DNA from: Neostapfia colusana
Lineage: Eukaryota > Streptophyta > Magnoliopsida > Poales > Poaceae
DNA length: 64,000 bases
Reading direction: 5' to 3'
Assembly: GCA_030760725.1 (NCBI GenBank)
Contig: JASWHV010000012.1
Location: 47,833,652-47,897,651 of the forward strand
Part shown: piece after piece, positions 11,462 through 20,948 of the stretch
Numbering within the stretch: the stretch's first letter is position 1
Layout: every line of letters begins with the position of its first letter
Program-made: the position numbers and the translations under genes
The notes under the pieces: generated by a model
Told to the model about the DNA's origin: nothing
Databases searched by the model: none
Seen by the model: only the letters and a program-made list of their open reading frames with translations

Positions 11462-11841
11462 TCCACCTCAGTGGCCAGACTGGTCCGGGTCCTCCAGACT
11501 TGTCTGTTCTCACCCGGACAAAGAGTCCCTGTGTGAGTTCGTTCTAGTACGTTCTGAGGCGGACTAGTCCGTATGGTTGTGAGATGAGAGCTCCCATGGC
11601 TAAGTCTTGGTGGACCGGACTTGTCCGCCTTAGTGGCCGGACTAGTCCGGGTTCAGCAGACTTGTCTGTTCTCACCCGGACAAATAGTTCCTGTGTGAGA
11701 TCAGACTAGTCTGTTTTGTGGCGGACTAGTCCGGACTTTGGTTGGTGGCAACGGTTGGCTGTCGGGACTTCTTTAAAAGGAGATGCCCCGACTTCATTTA
11801 GACCCCTCTGGAACCCTAGTGCCGCCATAGCCGTCCTAGAG
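11462..11841. repeat. 162-bp-period tandem repeat rich in GGACTAGTCC palindromes
   Basis: The unit starting at 11462 (CCTCAGTGGCCAGACTGGTC) recurs at 11624 (CCTTAGTGGCCGGACTAGTC), with shared downstream text up to GTGTGAG. Many copies of a C/TGGACTAGTCCG-like palindrome occur. A TATA-like CTTTAAAAGG sits at 11771-11780. This is the sequence between elements A and C. It could be host DNA or the end of an older LTR that I cannot identify. Confidence 0.7.
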
Positions 11842-12051
11842 TGTAACACCCTCATTTTTGGGTTCTGCATGTATTCATGTTTCATGTAGAAAAACACTTT
11901 TAAAATAAGTTGAAACCGAGAAAGAATAAAAAAAGATAGCCAAAAAGAGCAAAAACCCAGTTCACCAAGAGCGCCGAAGGCACTTCCCGCGGCCCGCTGG
12001 TCACATGGCGCCTTCGGAGCTCATCTCCGCAAATGGGGAGAGGTCCGCCGC
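11842..12051 (+). repeat. LTR start fragment of the C/D family (probably the C 5' LTR)
   Basis: It starts TGTAACACCCTC and follows 36232-36440 closely through GGTCCGCCGC. At about 12051 it switches abruptly to the 3' end of an element interior. The rest of this LTR is missing. Confidence 0.8.
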
Positions 12052-12177
12052 AAATGGAGCCATCACACCGAAGCTGAAGCCACATGGGAGTGTGAAGAGG
12101 ATATCAAGGCAGAATTTGCCCATCTATTTTCTACTAACGAATCTCGAGGGCGAGATTCAATTTAAGGGGGGTATATT
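12052..12177 (+). pseudogene. Integrase 3' end plus polypurine tract, fragment
   Basis: It matches 36108-36231 of element C: the last codons of the chromodomain-like tail, the CTCG/CGAG hairpin (12139-12158), the polypurine tract AAGGGGGGTA (12164-12173), and then an LTR start at 12178. Everything between this fragment and the LTR start at 11842 has been deleted. The short plus-strand frame across it is not a gene. Confidence 0.85.
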
Positions 12178-12329
12178 TGTCACACCCTCATCTCGGGTGT
12201 CAGCATATGTTCATGCTTTATGAAGAGGATACATTTTAAGAAAAGAAGGAACAGAGAAAAATATCAAAAGGATAGCCAATAAGAGCCGAACCCAGCTCTC
12301 AGAAAGCGCTGAAGACAACTTACCGTGGC

Positions 12330-12850
12330 CGCTGGCCACGTGGCGTGTTCGGAGCTCGTCCCTGCGAGGTGGGGAGAGGTCCGCCGCTAAAATAGCTACG
12401 TGGCAGGTTCGGGACTCGTCTCCGCAAAGGGGAGAGGTCCGATCCTGTGGGACACGTGTTGCCACGGAGCTAGCCTCTGCGGAAGAAGCAAAGGCATTTC
12501 CGCAAGACAGTGTCATCCTCGGAGCTAGTCCTCGCAGAAATCAGAGGACCAGTCGCGCGGGATACGTGTCGATCTCGGAGCCCACCTCCGAGAGGTCCTG
12601 TTCTATTGGACACGCGTCGTCACCGGAGCTTATCTCCGGGAGGTCTGTCGCTGCTGGACACGTGTCGACCTCGGGGCATGTCCCTGATGAAAGAAGAGAG
12701 GAAAAGACTGGCGCCAACATGTGGCGTGCGCGGAGCTCACCTCCAAAAGAGGGGGAGGTCTCGGTCGATTGACACGTGGCACAACCGGAGCCTCTCTCTG
12801 CGGAGAAGGAGATACCAGGCCCCGGAAGGACACGTGGAGCCTCCGGAGCT
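12330..12850 (+). promoter_or_regulatory. ACGTG (ABRE/G-box) repeat array in D-family U3
   Basis: About ten degenerate units of roughly 50-57 bp, each with a core such as GACACGTGTC or CACGTGGC followed by a CGGAGCTC...CTCCG palindrome-like block. ACGTG cores are seen near 12338, 12395, 12451, 12564, 12659, 12772 and 12831. ACGTGGC and ACGTGTC match the abscisic-acid response element bound by bZIP factors. The array ends about 200 bp before the TATA box, so a promoter role is likely but untested. Confidence 0.65.
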
Positions 12851-13040
12851 CATCGCCGTGAAGGTAACGAGTTCTGGAGCGGCTGTTACGCGTAAGAATA
12901 CCGGTACGTAAAGGAAACCGATCTGAATTCCACAACGTTACCGCACCAAATCAACTAAAGATATGATGATAGGATCCAACGACGATCTGAATAAGACTCT
13001 TATTCGGGATACAATCATATTAGGACTCTTCTCTTCCCGA

Positions 13041-13050
13041 TTATAAATAG
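13041..13050 (+). promoter_or_regulatory. TATA box of the element D 5' LTR
   Basis: TTATAAATAG in a conserved context that is repeated at 29275-29284 and 49816-49825 in the other family LTRs. It sits downstream of the ACGTG array, placing transcription start near 13070-13080. Confidence 0.7.
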
Positions 13051-15157
13051 AACCCAGAACCTCTGGCCGAAACCACAAACTTCTTTTCCAACTAGCCAAC
13101 GACTTAGTGCCCTAGCCCCAACTCGCCGAGAAAGCCATCGTAAAGCACGGCAAGGAAGATCGCCGGAGGAAAGCCCAGCGGTCTGAGGAGGACCTCAAAG
13201 ACCGAGAGGAACGTAAGGTAGGCCCCAATACCACCTTACGACATCGTTGTGTTTTCTTTTGCATCTGTTCTTTGATTCCTTTCGAACAGAAGCCTTCTCG
13301 TGGACAGATCACTTGATGATCAGGTTGATCTAAAGACAAGATCATTGCCACGTACACCTTTGATCCGAACACCTCTGTCCATGCAAGCCATGCAAAAATA
13401 CGTACAGACCAATCTAATAAAAAGATCATAGGATAGCATGCATATGCATCATCACATCTAGTTTAAGGTTTGTGCATGATATTGATTGCTGTGAATCTTG
13501 TATGCACGTGATCCTACCTAGCAGGATAAGCTCAGGGAGCTGTCTACGACGAACTGCAGCAACCAGGTTTTGAGATCCAAGAACAACCGGAACCGCAAGA
13601 ACAAGGCAAGTGCTCCTTGACCATATTGATCCTATGTTTTGGGTAAAACTGTTTTGTTTTGCGAAAAGGTGTGTGTGTTGAGTCGAAACATGATAGGAAA
13701 CCCTTTTTATAGGAGTTTACTAGTTTTGGTTAAACCACCCTTGTCGCCTGGGAAGTTTATGAGTCGGGTATGGTTTTTGCTTTATGCTTCGCTCAGTCTA
13801 TGGGATTGGGAAGCGAGATAGATGTGTCTAGCTAACTGCACTCGTAATGATAATGAGAAACTGATGGACATGGATCGGAGAGAGATCTAGGCAAGACTGG
13901 GTTTGTGAATGAGGTAGCATGAGATGGTGGTTTACTTGCCATAGATCTAAGGACCGGTTCATGCATGCACATGCCAGGATAACAGTGCCACCACAAGGCC
14001 AAGTATGGGTGCGGCTTAGTTGAGTAATTAGGTAAGTTGCTAGAGTGTTATGGACTGTGGAAGGCGCGGGGAATGGGAGTCGAGAGAGGACTGCCCTGGG
14101 AACTGCATGGCACAAGAGGGGGCCCGTGGGTGGGAGAATTGGAGATTCTAGCCTGCCGGTGAAACCTTAGTGAGTCCATACATCTAGTAACCCCTTTGTA
14201 AATGCTATTTTGTGATCTCTTGACCATACACCGACGGATGTGTACTGGTATAATGGAGGTTCTGCAGTCGCCGACGGGTGACGAAATCACAAACTTGTGG
14301 GTAAAGAGGTGCAAACTCTGCAGAGTCTAAAACTATCATGATAGCCGAGCTTACGGTCACGAGCACCTGGCTAAACTGCCATGATTAGTTGGGATGGTTA
14401 TTGGGATGGTTATCGGTTATGGCTATTGGTTTGGTTATGGTTTGGTTGTTGGGACTGTTGAGTCCGGGTGATAAGATGGTTGCATGACTGTTGAGTCATG
14501 GCAACGAGTTTGGTCTCGGTGCGAGATGAAGTTGTTTTAAGATGGTAGCGAATACGGGGAGGTATTCGTGAGATGGTAGTGAATACGAGGAGGTATTCGT
14601 GAGTAAGAATGAACATGGAAAGCGATGGAGGTATGTTGGTAATTTAATACATGCTGGGATTACATTCATCTAAAGTTAAGTTACTGTTTTATCATGGTTT
14701 TATAAATCTGCTTTTCTGCAAATAAGCCTTTTTATACCTACCTTGTTTATGAGCTGCATATGATGTGTTTTTCCGCACTTGCTGAGTACATCATTGTACT
14801 CAAACTTGCATTATTATCTCATCATCAGCAGCAGGAGAAGCCTACTATGAAGACCAAGTTGAGCATTATGGCGTGTGATCTGTTCTCAACCTTTCCTGTG
14901 GAGGGAGTAGAGATGGAGCCACTTCTGCTTAGATTTGCTTCCGCATTAGCTAAATTGCTTCCGCTTTAGAATAAAGACTTCCGCTGTGAGCATGAGTCCA
15001 AGACTCATGAGGTATTGTAATAAACTCTGTTATTCGTGGTAATATATAATCTGAATTCAGTTTGTGGAACGTATGTGTATGTGTGATGAACATCCTGGGC
15101 ACACATATGCATTAGTTCTCGGTTCCGTGGTTTTCCCACAGAATTGAGAGCGTCACA

Positions 15158-15251
15158 GATTGGTATCAGAGCCACGGGTTGACAGTAGGTTACACGTCTA
15201 GATAGAAACCTTAGATTGATATTAGAGCCACGGGTTAACAGCAAGTTACAC
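15158..15251 (+). other. Element D primer binding site, tandemly duplicated
   Basis: TGGTATCAGAGCC at 15161-15173 is the Met-type PBS. About 38 bp including it recurs 56 bp downstream, starting at 15214, with the second PBS reading TGATATTAGAGCC. Nearly all differences between copies are C-to-T or G-to-A. The first copy is at normal distance from the LTR end. Confidence 0.85.
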
Positions 15252-15560
15252 CCCTAAATAGGAGTCATAGGTAGCTAAGCCACACTGACCAAAGGAAACG
15301 TCCTAGGGTGAATAGCTTAGATTGGCCTTGAAACCACCTTGGCATAGGGAACCATCCTTGAATAGGAGTTGTGTGGGCCCTTGTGATGATTAATTGTGAT
15401 TGTGTGCTTAGTGTGAGTTGTGGGACGTCTCAAAACGTTGTCCATATCCACACGTAAGAATAAAGGGGTGTGAGATGTTTTGACACTTGCTCACATCCTC
15501 ATATGGGCTAATATATAAATAGTCCAACTCACCTTGATGCATATAGTTGAAGGGATCTAC

Positions 15561-15602
15561 CTAACCTTCTAACATTCTATTCTATTTCGATCTCTCTCAC
15601 AG
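15561..15602 (+). promoter_or_regulatory. Putative branch point and 3' splice site before element D gag
   Basis: Two CTAAC branch-point-like motifs (15561-15565 and 15569-15573) are followed by a pyrimidine-rich tract ending CTCTCTCACAG directly against the gag ATG. Element C keeps the same arrangement (CTCTCTCATAG) before 31711. Confidence 0.55.
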
Positions 15603-16531
15603 ATGGTGAGAGGAAACGCCGGCCGATGGAACGTCCAGGAGGATGACCATGATGAAGTTCCTGCTAACCCAGGAGCTAGCGAAAACCATCTGGAAAGGTT
15701 GATGGCCATGCAAAACCAGCTTATGCAAACCATGATCCAAACTTTGGGTCAGTTGCAGGCCAACCAAAACCCCGTTCCAGCACCACCGCCACCACCACCG
15801 CCGGCTCATAACAGGTTGGGAGAGTTCATGAGGACTCGACCACCCACCTTTGCTCAAGCTAGTGATCCCATGGAGGCCGATGATTGGTTAAAATCCATGG
15901 AGAAAAAGCTTGCCATTGTTCAGTGCAATGACCGAGAGAAGGTTCTCTTCACGTCGCACCAACTTATGGGAGCCGCTGCTGACTGGTGGGATGCCTTGAG
16001 CAATGCTCATGCCAACCCGGAGACAATCACTTGGACTGAGTTCAAGGAAAGTTTCCGCTCTCACTACATCCCTGCTGGTGTAATGATGCTCAAAAGGCAG
16101 GAGTTCGAAGGTCTCCGCCAAGGACAGAAAAGTGTGAATGAGTATCTCAACAAGTTCATACAACTATCCCGGTATGCCACCGAAGATGTCAACTCAGATC
16201 AGAGGAAGCAGTACCTGTTCATGAGAGGGTTGAACAATGAGATCCAGGTTCAGCTCCTCAACAATGACTACGTAAGCTTCCAGAAGCTAGTTGACAAGGC
16301 CATAGTGGTTGAAAACAAGATCCGAGAGATCGAGCGAGAGTGCAAGAGGAAGATGCCATACCAGCCCCAAGGGAGTAACGTACGACCTAGGTACATGCCC
16401 CCTACACCGCAGTATGGATCGACCACTCCTGCATACCGCCCTGGTCAGCCACCACAGCAACAATTCACCGGCACCTCGTGTGCCATGCCTCCTGCGCCCC
16501 GACCTAACAATGGCGCCCCTGTTCAAAACCC
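15603..16531 (+). pseudogene. gag: Element D Gag, truncated at the E junction
   Basis: The N-terminal part of a plant gypsy Gag. It has a Gln/Asn-rich start, a proline run (PPPPPPP near residue 62), the Gag core with MEADDWLKSMEKKLAIVQ and ADWWDAL motifs (about residues 95-145), and a YLNKFIQLSRYA block. The frame matches element C gag closely and has no stop before 16531. There it changes into element E LTR sequence, losing the zinc knuckle, protease and all of pol. The apparent stop at 16551 belongs to the LTR. The ATG follows the acceptor-like CACAG. Confidence 0.88.
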
Positions 16532-19500
16532 TTCTTCGGGTCCAAAGTCTTGATCATTATACACCACCTCATTATCTTGACCTGAGCAGCAATATAAACC
16601 AACAAATATGCAAGGTTGAGTACCGATGGTACTCAGCAAGTGTGGGAAAGTTATGTCATGCATGGCTAGAACAAGGGGAGGTTGAACTCATGGTTAAAGC
16701 ACTACGCAATTAATACCTATCGCCTTAGCTTATTAAGCACCCACATTACTACACAGGTGAAATGGTCCCAATCTCCCATCCCATCATCATAATCAAATAA
16801 CCATAACATCATTTTCACTGTTAAGCTCCCCGCTTAACATTCTCAACTTCCAAAACCATCACTCCTCTAATCATGAATAAGTCCAAGCCGCTCTTGACCG
16901 CGAGCACGGCTGTCATGACAGTTTTGACTCTGCAGAGTTTGCACCACTGTACCCACATGTAGTGATTTCATCCCCCGTTGCCGGGTGGACTAAAAGAACC
17001 TCCATTATGCCAGTGGCTACGAACCACATTCACACTTCCCGAGTGTGTAGCCAGGAGATCACTACGAAGCCTTTACAAAGGGATTCCCGACGAGCATGGG
17101 CCCACTGAGATTTCACCCCTAACAGCATACAAGAGGCTCCAACCCCGCTGCAGTGGCCCCCTCTTGAGCCTTGCGGTTTATAAGGTAGTCCAGCTGACAC
17201 CTATTCCCCGCACCATCCAACACACCCATACTACGCCGGGGATACACCTAATTAATTGGCCAAGCTGCCCCATCTCAGCATGTGGTTGGCACGGTAAAGC
17301 CAGGTTACATGCTCCATGAACCGGTCCTTAGGATCCAGGCAAGTACTAAACACAAACCCAAGTCTCGTGCACCCAGAACATAACCAAAACATCCAACTTG
17401 CCTTGATCCCTACCTCTACATAACTCACAATATCTCATTCAAGAGTATGGTAAAATAAACTGATGATCTCATATCCCAAATATCCCATTCTAAGCATGGC
17501 TAAGCATATGCATAATAATAAATGGCATGATAAAATAAATCCCAACCCAAGCTACAAGGAAACAAGGTAATGCAATTCTAGGGAAACTTCCTAGCATGGG
17601 TTTCATATTTCAATTGACAATGCAACTAATTCTAGCTACACATCCTAGCATAGGATCAAAGTGGTCAAGGACACTTGTCTCCTTCCTGCTGCTCTTGAAA
17701 TGGGTAGTCCTGATCTCGGAAAGAAATAACTTGCTCTTGAGCAGGTTCTACATCATACCATCACACATAGCAAAAGAAAAACAACAATCCATAAGACATA
17801 GTTCACACTTCCACTTCATACAAACCACACATTCACATGTAACAAAGCCATTCACAACTTCTATGTGTTGTGTTTACTCTATGTGTGTTGACCTTTGGCT
17901 TACATGCACTTTTAATCATGTGTATATGATTCCTACTTTTGTATTCACATTTATGCTTGCATAGTTTATACATAAGTTTCCAATTTAAATAATTTTCCTT
18001 ATATTCAATTACTACACCTTTTAGCTACCAAGTATGCATGAAAGGTATTTTCCTTCTCCATATGTGTCTTCAGAATTTCTACCAACCCTAAACTGAATTC
18101 TTTGGATTTTAGAAACTCCATTTATCATTTACTAGTTGTTATATTTTCAGATTTATTTCCTATGCCTAAATGTGAACTTTATTATGAAAATAACAAGACA
18201 CATCATCTAAACAGAATAGGTTCTGATCTAAAATATTTACTAATATATTTTTGACCTTTTCCTCTGATGTAAACTATTTTACATTTATTTTCCATATTTT
18301 CAGAACTATTCTTTACTTAAAAATGTGTCCCTATACTAATAAATGTGAATAATAAATTAAACAAATTCATTTCAGCCCAACATATATTTTTATCTCACTC
18401 CAAAGTTTTCTAAGTACTGAGAAAGTTTTGAATTTAATTTTGACAATATGTTTGTCCCACTTTTTAAATTTTAAATACTAGCCACCTATTCAATTTCCTA
18501 AATTAAATATCAAACAGGGTTAAAAAGGTAAACTCACCCCACTACAGGGTCTATAATATTATTTTAACAATTTTCAGGGGTCTAGCTACTCATAACGGAG
18601 GGGGTTTTCCTAATTTTTATTAAGTCCAGGGCTAATACTGATTTTTAAATGAATTTACATGATTTTCTGAAGTTCCAGGGGCTAGATCAGAAGTTTCCGG
18701 GGCTAGCTCTTATTTCCCGAGAACCCCAGGGGGTAGCACGTAAGAATTCCAGTCTTTATAACGCGGGGCTGACGTGGACCGTCCGACTTAAAACAGACGG
18801 CTGAGATTACAACGCCGAACCGGTACGCGGGGATTTAAAGTCTTCCGTGCGATTTAAAATAGACGGCGCACAAGTGGCCACGTCGCTCTGATCGAGCGCG
18901 GGCGGCGCTGCCCGGCGGCGCACGGCGGCGGGAGGCGGCAATCTCGCCGGAGATTTTCGGATCTTCGAGAATTCTTCCCAGAACTGTGATTTTATGGCAT
19001 AGATTGGTGGAGGGGAGGTCGGGGATCTCACCTCGGGGGTTTTCTTGAGCTCGGAGGTCCTGGAAGGCGGTCGGCGACGAGGTCCGAGGTGAATTCACGG
19101 CGAGGCTCGTCGGCGCTGTGTTTGAACCGCAAGTCACCGAGTTTTCTGCACCTGCAAGGTTCCCCGGAGGCGGTGGATCAAGACCAGCGAGTTAGATCGG
19201 AATTTCCGAGCGTAGATCGGCCAGAATTCGCCGGAGGGGCTCGGGTTCTCACCGGAGTAAAAACGGCGGATCGCGTGGGAAAAACAGAACGAGGCTGGGG
19301 TTTTTATAGACGGGGGAGGGCAGCGGGTTGGTTTAGATCGAGCTGGAGTCTTCGGGGTCCGGAAATCGGCGGGGATACGCGAGAATTCCCGATCGGTTTT
19401 GATTTGGGTGAGAGAGTTCCGGCCGATCGCGGCGCGGGCGCGAGGAAGAAGAAGGCTGGCGGACCCCGCCTGTCTGTGGGAGGAAGGGGGCGCGCGCGGC

Positions 19501-19705
19501 TGCGGGCTGGCGTGGAGCAGGGTGGGCCGGCTGGTGGGTTTCGGCCCACTGGCCGGTTTTTTTTTCTGTTTTCCTTTTTCTTTTTCTATTTCTTTTCTGT
19601 TTTGAGTTTAAATTGAATTCCAGTTTGAATTTAAATTGTTGCAAAACATGCAACACGTCCAAAAAAATTTAAATTCCCCTCTTAACAGGATTTTGGGGTG
19701 TTACA
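16532..19705 (-). repeat. Element E 3' LTR, truncated
   Basis: It equals 25779-28950 of the 5' LTR. The inner edge GGGGTGTTACA at 19705 abuts the polypurine tract. The terminal 256 bp (TGTCACACCC side on the plus strand) are deleted. A TATA box on the minus strand lies at about 19299-19308. Frames inside, including a 175-codon plus-strand one at 19089-19616, have no family likeness and look like chance. Confidence 0.92.
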
Positions 19706-19710
19706 GCTCT

Positions 19711-19742
19711 ACCCCCTTAAAAGAAATCTCGTCCTCGAGATT
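19711..19742 (-). other. Element E polypurine tract with adjacent hairpin
   Basis: TTAAGGGGGT on the minus strand (19711-19720), with the perfect inverted repeat AATCTCG/CGAGATT and a 4-base loop at 19725-19742 just upstream of it. The integrase frame ends at 19750. Confidence 0.85.
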
Positions 19743-19749
19743 AGTGGTT

Positions 19750-20948
19750 CTAAGAAAACAATTCCGGAAATTGTGCCTTGAGCTCATCTTCCCGTTCCCA
19801 GGTGGCTTCTTCTTCTGAGTGATGCTTCCATTGCACCTTGCACATCCGGATTCTTTTATTTCTGGTGAGGCGTTCCATTGTCTCCAAAATCTTGTATGGT
19901 TGCTCGGCATAAGACAAATCCTCAACTACGTCCACTTCATTCATGGGTAACACCTCTTCAGGCGTTCTCAGGCATTTCTTGAGTTGTGACACATGGAATA
20001 CATCGTACACATCCGATAGACGAGCCGGTAACTCTAGTTGATACGCCACTTCGCCTTTCCTTTCCAGAATTTGAAAGGGTCCGATGTATCGAGGTGACAA
20101 CTTCCCTTTTACCTTGAACCGACGAAGTCCTCGGATAGGAGACACCTTGAGATAGACATAGTCTCCCACGTTGAAAACAAGCTCTCTTCTTCGTACATCG
20201 GCATAGCTCTTTTGTCGTGTTTGTGCTATCCTCAAGTTGTTGCGAATTTCCCTCACTTTCGCCTCGTCTTCTTGTAGTACTTTGGGACCAAACACTTTAC
20301 TTTCCCTTGTTTGGTTCCAAAATAGGGGAGTTCTGCACTTCCTCCCATACAAAGCTTCGAACGGTGACATCTTCATACTAGCCTGATAGCTGTTGTTATA
20401 GGAGAATTCCGCATACGGTAAGTTCTTGTCCCAACTCCGATTGTTTTTGAGTGCACATGCTCTCAGCATATCCTCAAGAATCTGATTGGTTCTTTCCGTC
20501 TGCCCGTCAGTTTGGGGATGATAGGCATAACTAAAGTTCAGATGGTTCCCATGGTTTCATGCAGCTTCTGCCAGAATCTTGAGGTGAAATGTGTCCCTCG
20601 ATCCGACACTATCTTCTTGGGCACTCCATGGTAACACACGATCCTTGACATGTACAACTCCGCCAATTTGGATCCGCTGTAGCTTTCTTTCACGGGGATG
20701 AAATGAGCTACCTTGGTTAGCCTGTCGATGATGACCCATATCGAATCATATCCTGATTGGGTCCTGGGCAGTCCCACTATGAAATCCATACCAATTTCTT
20801 CCCATTTCCATTCAGGCACTTTGAGTGGTTGCAATAATCCCGCAGGTCGTTGATGTTCTGCTTTCACCAACTAACATGTGTCACATAGGGCAATATGTTC
20901 CGCGACATCTCGCTTCAGGCCATACCACCAACACCTGCCCTTGAGGTC
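19750..20948 (-). pseudogene. Element E integrase and chromodomain-like tail, broken
   Basis: This continues the gag-pol frame after a TAG at about 20946-20948. The segment at 20538-20870 has the integrase core MDFIVGLPRTQSGYDSIW, first catalytic Asp and SDRGTHFTSRFW. A one-base deletion near 20545 shifts the frame. The segment at 19750-20469 has the rest of the core from MLRACAL, the GPF module (SPRYIGPFQILE) and a chromodomain-like end with EEEATWEREDELKAQFPELF. A second TAG near 20871 interrupts the HHCC finger region. Both TAGs align with CAG codons in element G. The enzyme would be inactive. Confidence 0.9.

Larger units (their letters stand above)
12178..15157 (+). repeat. Element D 5' LTR (2,980 bp)
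   Basis: It starts TGTCACACCC after the polypurine tract and ends GAGCGTCACA three bases before the PBS at 15161. U3 holds an ACGTG repeat array and a TATA box. The GTAAG and GTAGG donor-like sites at 13213 and 13216 lie in the predicted leader. The remaining 2 kb has no credible gene. Confidence 0.9.

Noticed and set aside
12330..12850. CRISPR-like array of regular repeats and spacers
   Set aside because: The units are degenerate throughout with no unique spacers, lie in a retrotransposon LTR in plant DNA, and are better explained as tandem promoter repeats.
12510..12911. 133-codon frame across the ACGTG array as a protein
   Set aside because: Arg/Ser/Pro repeats simply reflect translation of the DNA repeat; related LTR copies do not keep the frame.
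17596..17964. A 122-codon frame (MGFIFQLTMQ...) recurring in LTRs at 26843-27211, 53190-53438 and 62436-62684
   Set aside because: It is antisense to the element in every case and recurs only because the LTRs are homologous. Frame ends vary and no domain is visible.
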